Source: an uncultured Gemmatimonadales bacterium
Lineage (GTDB): Bacteria; Gemmatimonadota; Gemmatimonadetes; Longimicrobiales; Gaopeijiaceae
Length of the DNA stretch: 7,867 bases
Reading direction: 5' to 3'
NCBI GenBank assembly: GCA_937982605.1
Contig: CALJLC010000499.1
Location: 1 to 7,867 of the forward strand
Each line of letters starts with the position of its first letter. Position 1 is the first letter of the stretch. The translations under genes and the position numbers were made by a program. This document shows, in pieces, positions 5,395 to 7,867 of the stretch. The notes under the pieces were generated by a model, which worked only from the letters and a program-made list of their open reading frames with translations, was not told the origin of the DNA and ran no database searches.

Positions 5395-7398
5395 CTATCG
5401 GAAGAGGCGGACGCGCACCGGCGAAGTGCTCGACGTCTGCGTGCCGTCGCCGAGCTCGCCGGAGTCGTTCCCGCCCCAGCAGTACGCCTGTCCGTCGGCC
5501 GTGACGCCGCACGCGTGCACGTCCGATGTCGTGATCGTCGCGAAGTCGATCCCGCCGACCACGGCGGTCGGCTCGAGGACGTCGTCTTCGGTACCGATTC
5601 CGAGGCGGCCGTGGTCGTTGCGACCCCAGCAGTAGGCGGAGCCGCCGGACGCGATGGCGCAGTGATAGAGGACGCCGCCGTCGAGGGCGGTGAAGTCGAG
5701 ACCGCCCGACACCGCCACGGGTGACACGGAGAAGCGGGTGTCCATGCCGTCGCCGAGGTAGCCGGAGCCCCAGCAGTAGGTGGTGCCGGCGTCGGTGACG
5801 GCGCACACGACGTTGGAGCCCACGCTGAGGATCGGCCGGAACGTGTGACCGCCGTCCACGGCGACCGGTGTCTTCTGGCATTCCGTCCCGCCGCACATGT
5901 CGGAAGGCGTGGTCCCCAGCGTCCAGCGGCTTCCCCAGCAGTACGCCACACCACCGGTGTCGATGGCGCAGGTGCTGAACGCGTTCGTGGAGAGCGCTTC
6001 GACGGTCAGGTCGCCGTGGACCGGGGTCGGCACGGAGGAGAGCGTGTCCGTGTCGTTGCCCAGACGACCGAACGAGCCCTGGCCCCAGCACATCGGGCTG
6101 CCGCCGACCGTCATCGCGCAGGCGCCCCAGCCCGACCCGATGTCGACGCTGACGAAGATCGAGTCCGTCAGCGTTCGGCGTGGCTCGGTGACGTCGGCGG
6201 GCTTGCCCGACTGACCGATCCCGATCTGCCCGACGTCGCCGTCGCCCCAGCAGTAGATCTCGCCGGAGGTCGTCAGGCCGCAGACGTGATACCCGCCGGT
6301 CTCGACGTCCGTCCAGGAGTGACCTCCCGACACGAGCGTCGGGACGAGGCTCGGCTCGTTCGACTTGGTGCCGTTGCCGAGCACGCCCTGTCGCGCGTCG
6401 CCCCAGCAGTACATCTCGCCGGTGGTCAGCGTGCCGCAGGTGAACCCGCCGGTCGTCGTGCCGCTGGAGTTCTGCCAGGCGAAGCCCGCCGCGGCGATGT
6501 CGGTGAAGCCGACGACCCGCAGCGTCGCCACGCCGCCCACCTCCTCACCGTCGAGCGTGGCGCGGACCTCGGTTGGCTCGCCCACGAGCGTGCCGACGAA
6601 GTCCGCTTCGTAGGTGCCTCCTCCGTCGTCCGAGACCGCGCCGAACGAGCCCTCGCTGCTCCCTCCGGCCGTGGCCAGCGCCACGACCGCGCCGCCGCCG
6701 GGCACGACGCTTCCCAGCGCGTCCCGCGCCTCGACCGTCACCCGGATCGTGTCGGCCGGCAGGAGCTGCGCGCGCGACAGCGTGACAGTCGACGCGGCGG
6801 GATCGACGCGCTGCTCCACGACGACGTCCACCGTGGCTTCGATCCCGTCCGTGGAGGCGCTCACCACGGTGGACCCGTTCCCCGTGGCCGTGACCTCTCC
6901 GTCCGACACCGTCGCCACCGTGGGGTCCAGGCTCTGCCAGGCGAGGTCGGGATCGGCCACGGCGGCCCCGGACGAGTCGGTGGCGGTGACGGTCACCCGG
7001 GCCGTCTCGTCGAGGGATACGAGGGTGTCGACGGTACCGAGCTCCAGCGCGACGACGGTCTGCCGAACCACGACGCGGACGCTCCCCGTGACCCCCCTCC
7101 ACGTGGCGCGAATGTCCGCCTCTCCACCGCGGAGCGCGGTCGCCAGGCCGGTCCCGTCCACGGACACGACGCTGGGCGCCGAGCTCGACCAGGCCACGGC
7201 CGCGGCGCCGTCGGTGGTCCCGTCGCTCAGGCGCACCACGGCGCTCAGCTGCACGGTGCGGCCGAGCGTACGCAGGGTGTCGATCACCGGCGCGACTTCC
7301 ACCGCGCTCACGACGGGGCCGGTCGGGGTTCCTTCTCCGCAGGCGACGAACACCGCCAGCGTCGCGAGTGCCCGGATCGTGCCGGCTGTTCGCCTCAT
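5395..7398 (-). CDS. Large lipoprotein: three Ig-like (Big) domains plus a seven-blade RCC1 propeller with C-X9-C in every blade
   Basis: 667 residues. The signal ends in FVAC (Cys20), an acceptable though not ideal lipobox. Residues about 30-113 and 114-196 are Big2-type Ig-like domains (for example WSSSAPSVVSVDGTGLATAL and WQSLDPTVATVSDGEVTATG). Residues 197-296 look like an invasin/Big1-type domain. Residues about 298-667 hold seven RCC1-type repeats, each with a pattern near C-[AG]-x-x-x-x-G-x-x-Y-C-W-G and many with G-x-LG-[ND]GT. The cysteine pairs are 321/331, 373/383, 427/437, 477/487, 532/542, 580/590 and 630/640, all at the same spacing; an extra pair is at C502/C507. Seven blades make one closed RCC1 propeller. 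The role is probably extracellular binding or adhesion; no catalytic motif is seen. The start was chosen for the lipoprotein signal; the frame stays open to 7779, but that part has no coding character. Stop is TAG. Confidence 0.9.
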   Translation of the reverse strand: MRRTAGTIRALATLAVFVACGEGTPTGPVVSAVEVAPVIDTLRTLGRTVQLSAVVRLSDGTTDGAAAVAWSSSAPSVVSVDGTGLATALRGGEADIRATWRGVTGSVRVVVRQTVVALELGTVDTLVSLDETARVTVTATDSSGAAVADPDLAWQSLDPTVATVSDGEVTATGNGSTVVSASTDGIEATVDVVVEQRVDPAASTVTLSRAQLLPADTIRVTVEARDALGSVVPGGGAVVALATAGGSSEGSFGAVSDDGGGTYEADFVGTLVGEPTEVRATLDGEEVGGVATLRVVGFTDIAAAGFAWQNSSGTTTGGFTCGTLTTGEMYCWGDARQGVLGNGTKSNEPSLVPTLVSGGHSWTDVETGGYHVCGLTTSGEIYCWGDGDVGQIGIGQSGKPADVTEPRRTLTDSIFVSVDIGSGWGACAMTVGGSPMCWGQGSFGRLGNDTDTLSSVPTPVHGDLTVEALSTNAFSTCAIDTGGVAYCWGSRWTLGTTPSDMCGGTECQKTPVAVDGGHTFRPILSVGSNVVCAVTDAGTTYCWGSGYLGDGMDTRFSVSPVAVSGGLDFTALDGGVLYHCAIASGGSAYCWGRNDHGRLGIGTEDDVLEPTAVVGGIDFATITTSDVHACGVTADGQAYCWGGNDSGELGDGTQTSSTSPVRVRLFR
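5474..6411. repeat. Dispersed 11-bp repeat CCCCAGCAGTA encoding Y-C-W-G of the RCC1 blades
   Basis: Six perfect plus-strand copies of CCCCAGCAGTA lie at 5474-5484, 5624-5634, 5768-5778, 5933-5943, 6245-6255 and 6401-6411. A diverged seventh (CCCCAGCACAT) is at 6083-6093. Spacing is 144-166 bp, one per propeller blade. Codon choice is the same at Tyr, Cys and Trp in the six copies. The cause is protein repetition, not a separate genetic element. Confidence 0.85.
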
Positions 7399-7427
7399 CG
7401 AACCCTCGGGCTGGCTGTTCGCTTCAT
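7395..7427 (-). other. Possible 10-codon upstream ORF overlapping the RCC1 lipoprotein start (ATGA)
   Basis: From the second duplicated ATG (7427) the frame reads MKRTASPRVR and then stops at TGA, whose first two bases are the last two of the lipoprotein ATG (ATGA overlap). It arises from the 29-bp duplication. A G-rich GGGGG lies 4 nt before it, and GGAGG lies 12 nt before it. Its translation is unproven; it may be an accident of the duplication. Confidence 0.25.
7403..7407 (-). promoter_or_regulatory. Probable Shine-Dalgarno of the RCC1 lipoprotein
   Basis: GAGGG on the minus strand lies 4 nt before the ATG at 7398. The matching site in the other repeat unit reads GGGGG, so one of the three differences between the units falls in this element. 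Confidence 0.45.
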
Positions 7428-7481
7428 CGAACCCCCGGACCTCCGTCCTGCGGCCGCGTCCGCTGCGCGCGGCGAAAGCCG

Positions 7482-7511
7482 ACACTACGGAAGCCGACGC
7501 CGGGCCGGCAA
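7482..7511 (-). promoter_or_regulatory. Weak promoter candidate for the RCC1 lipoprotein
   Basis: On the minus strand TTGCCG (7511-7506) and TAGTGT (7487-7482) are separated by 18 bp, each matching the sigma-70 consensus at three of six positions. This would give a leader of roughly 75 nt that includes the tandem repeat. Confidence 0.25.
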
Positions 7512-7536
7512 CCCGAGCCCGGAGGGGCGGGGACCG

Positions 7537-7565
7537 TTGGCTAGTCGCCTGTTGCGCCGTAAGAT
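7537..7565 (+). promoter_or_regulatory. Sigma-70-like promoter for the cytochrome gene
   Basis: TTGGCT (7537-7542) and TAAGAT (7560-7565) are separated by exactly 17 bp, each matching the consensus at four of six positions. This stands out in very GC-rich DNA. The ATG at 7635 is 69 nt downstream, giving a leader of about 60 nt that would begin with a small TGCGC/GCGCA stem (7565-7580). Confidence 0.45.
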
Positions 7566-7626
7566 GCGCGCAGTGGCGCACGGCGGATCGGCCCGTTCCC
7601 GTCCCGTCGATCTCGCGGGCGCCGGC

Positions 7627-7631
7627 GGAGG
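7627..7631 (+). promoter_or_regulatory. Shine-Dalgarno of the cytochrome gene
   Basis: GGAGG lies only 3 nt before the ATG at 7635, closer than usual. No other in-frame ATG or GTG follows that would keep the hydrophobic N-terminus. Confidence 0.5.
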
Positions 7632-7634
7632 ACC

Positions 7635-7867
7635 ATGCTGAAGACGCTCGCCCCATCGACGGCCGCGCTCGCGACGATCGCGTTCTTCGCGATCGCCCCG
7701 GGGGAGGACCGCGCCGCGCGGGTGGAGGTCGGGCCATACACCCGGGCCGCACCGACGGCCGTGCACGAGCCGCCGCCACCGAGCGCCGCCGCGCTCGCCG
7801 ACGTCGTCGAGGAGTATTGCGTCCGGTGCCACAACGAGCGCCGGCTCCGCGGCAACCTGAGCCTGGA
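7635..7867 (+). CDS. N-terminus of an exported c-type cytochrome, probably PSCyt1/DUF1592-type
   Basis: Only 77 residues are in the window; the rest is past the right edge. The N-terminus MLKTLAPSTAALATIAFFAIAP is a plausible though weak Sec signal, followed by a linker rich in Ala and Pro (HEPPPPSAAALADVV). A covalent heme site follows: CVRCH at 62-66 in the setting VVEEYCVRCHNERRLRGNLSL. This 'YCxxCHNxR...LxL' context is characteristic of the large planctomycete-type cytochrome proteins with DUF1587/1592/1588/1585 domains found in Planctomycetes, Acidobacteria and Gemmatimonadota. In other genomes these often sit before a DUF1552 gene; that cannot be checked here. The function is presumably periplasmic electron transfer or heme-dependent oxidation. 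The heme motif is certain; the larger family is inferred from the short context. Confidence 0.8.
   Translation, partial: MLKTLAPSTAALATIAFFAIAPGEDRAARVEVGPYTRAAPTAVHEPPPPSAAALADVVEEYCVRCHNERRLRGNLSL

Larger units (their letters stand above)
7381..7438. repeat. Two tandem 29-bp repeats covering the start codon of the RCC1 lipoprotein
   Basis: Unit one (7381-7409) and unit two (7410-7438) match at 26 of 29 positions and are directly adjacent. Each contains a minus-strand ATG in the same setting, GGTTCGATGA-GCGAACAGCC. Unit one supplies the lipoprotein start (MRRTA). Unit two repeats it as MKRTA in another frame, because 29 is not a multiple of three. Confidence 0.85.

Noticed and set aside
4119..5954. 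A 611-codon minus-strand frame spanning the NHL gene and part of the RCC1 gene
   Set aside because: It crosses two real genes and an intergenic gap and has no recognisable domain.
5474..6411. CRISPR-like regular spacing of an 11-bp repeat
   Set aside because: The repeats are too short, spaced 144-166 bp apart and fully explained by the Y-C-W-G motif of a coding repeat.
5845..7641. A 598-codon plus-strand frame opposite the RCC1 lipoprotein
   Set aside because: Its composition is that of a shadow frame; the minus strand has repeats, a lipobox and Ig-like domains.
7399..7779. 127-codon N-terminal extension of the RCC1 lipoprotein in the same frame
   Set aside because: It is Arg/Pro/Ser rich, would bury the lipoprotein signal and runs antisense over the cytochrome start and its promoter.

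Overview
The window is GC-rich bacterial DNA, dense in genes and with strong third-position GC bias. It holds six protein genes, two of them cut by the window edges. All six carry an N-terminal export signal of some kind: three lipoprotein-type, two Sec-type (one of them weak), one twin-arginine-like. I see no tRNA, rRNA, CRISPR array, insertion sequence or phage gene. Several traits suggest a Gram-negative environmental bacterium, most likely Gemmatimonadota or a relative: the many lipoproteins, a D-aminoacylase-like enzyme with a GQS/GEGG variant active site, a Big-domain/RCC1 lipoprotein and a PSCyt1-type cytochrome. That placement is inference from gene style, not from a marker gene.

Layout. 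(1) Minus-strand operon, 3945 down to the left edge: a class V aminotransferase-fold PLP enzyme like isopenicillin N epimerase (2671-3945), an N-acyl-D-amino-acid deacylase-like amidohydrolase (971-2665), and a beta-lactamase-family serine hydrolase lipoprotein (1-971, C-terminus missing). The gaps are 5 nt and a 1-nt overlap, and each downstream gene has its Shine-Dalgarno inside the end of the gene before it. (2) A 209-nt divergent intergenic region (3946-4154) with GC hairpins and a 10-bp palindrome next to the PLP-enzyme start. (3) Plus-strand NHL-propeller lipoprotein (4155-5291) with features of peptidyl-alpha-hydroxyglycine amidating lyase. (4) A 103-nt convergent gap. (5) Minus-strand lipoprotein (5395-7398) with three Ig-like domains and a seven-blade RCC1 propeller in which every blade has a C-X9-C pair. 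Its start region contains a 29-bp tandem duplication. (6) A divergent promoter region (7399-7634), then the N-terminus of a CxxCH cytochrome (7635 to the right edge).

How they may work together. The three operon enzymes look like an extracytoplasmic route acting on N-acyl- or peptide-linked D-amino acids: hydrolysis by the serine hydrolase, deacylation by the amidohydrolase, and epimerase or aminotransferase chemistry by the PLP enzyme. This is inference from family and export signals. The divergent PAL-like lipoprotein may be a peptide-modifying enzyme or a degenerate binding propeller. The RCC1 lipoprotein and the cytochrome are probably unrelated transcription units.

Most worth a second look: the PAL-like active-site residues in the NHL lipoprotein, the loss of both the HxH motif and the cysteine ligand in the deacylase, the all-exported D-amino-acid operon, the regular cysteine pairs of the RCC1 propeller, and the duplicated start site that creates a 10-codon upstream ORF.
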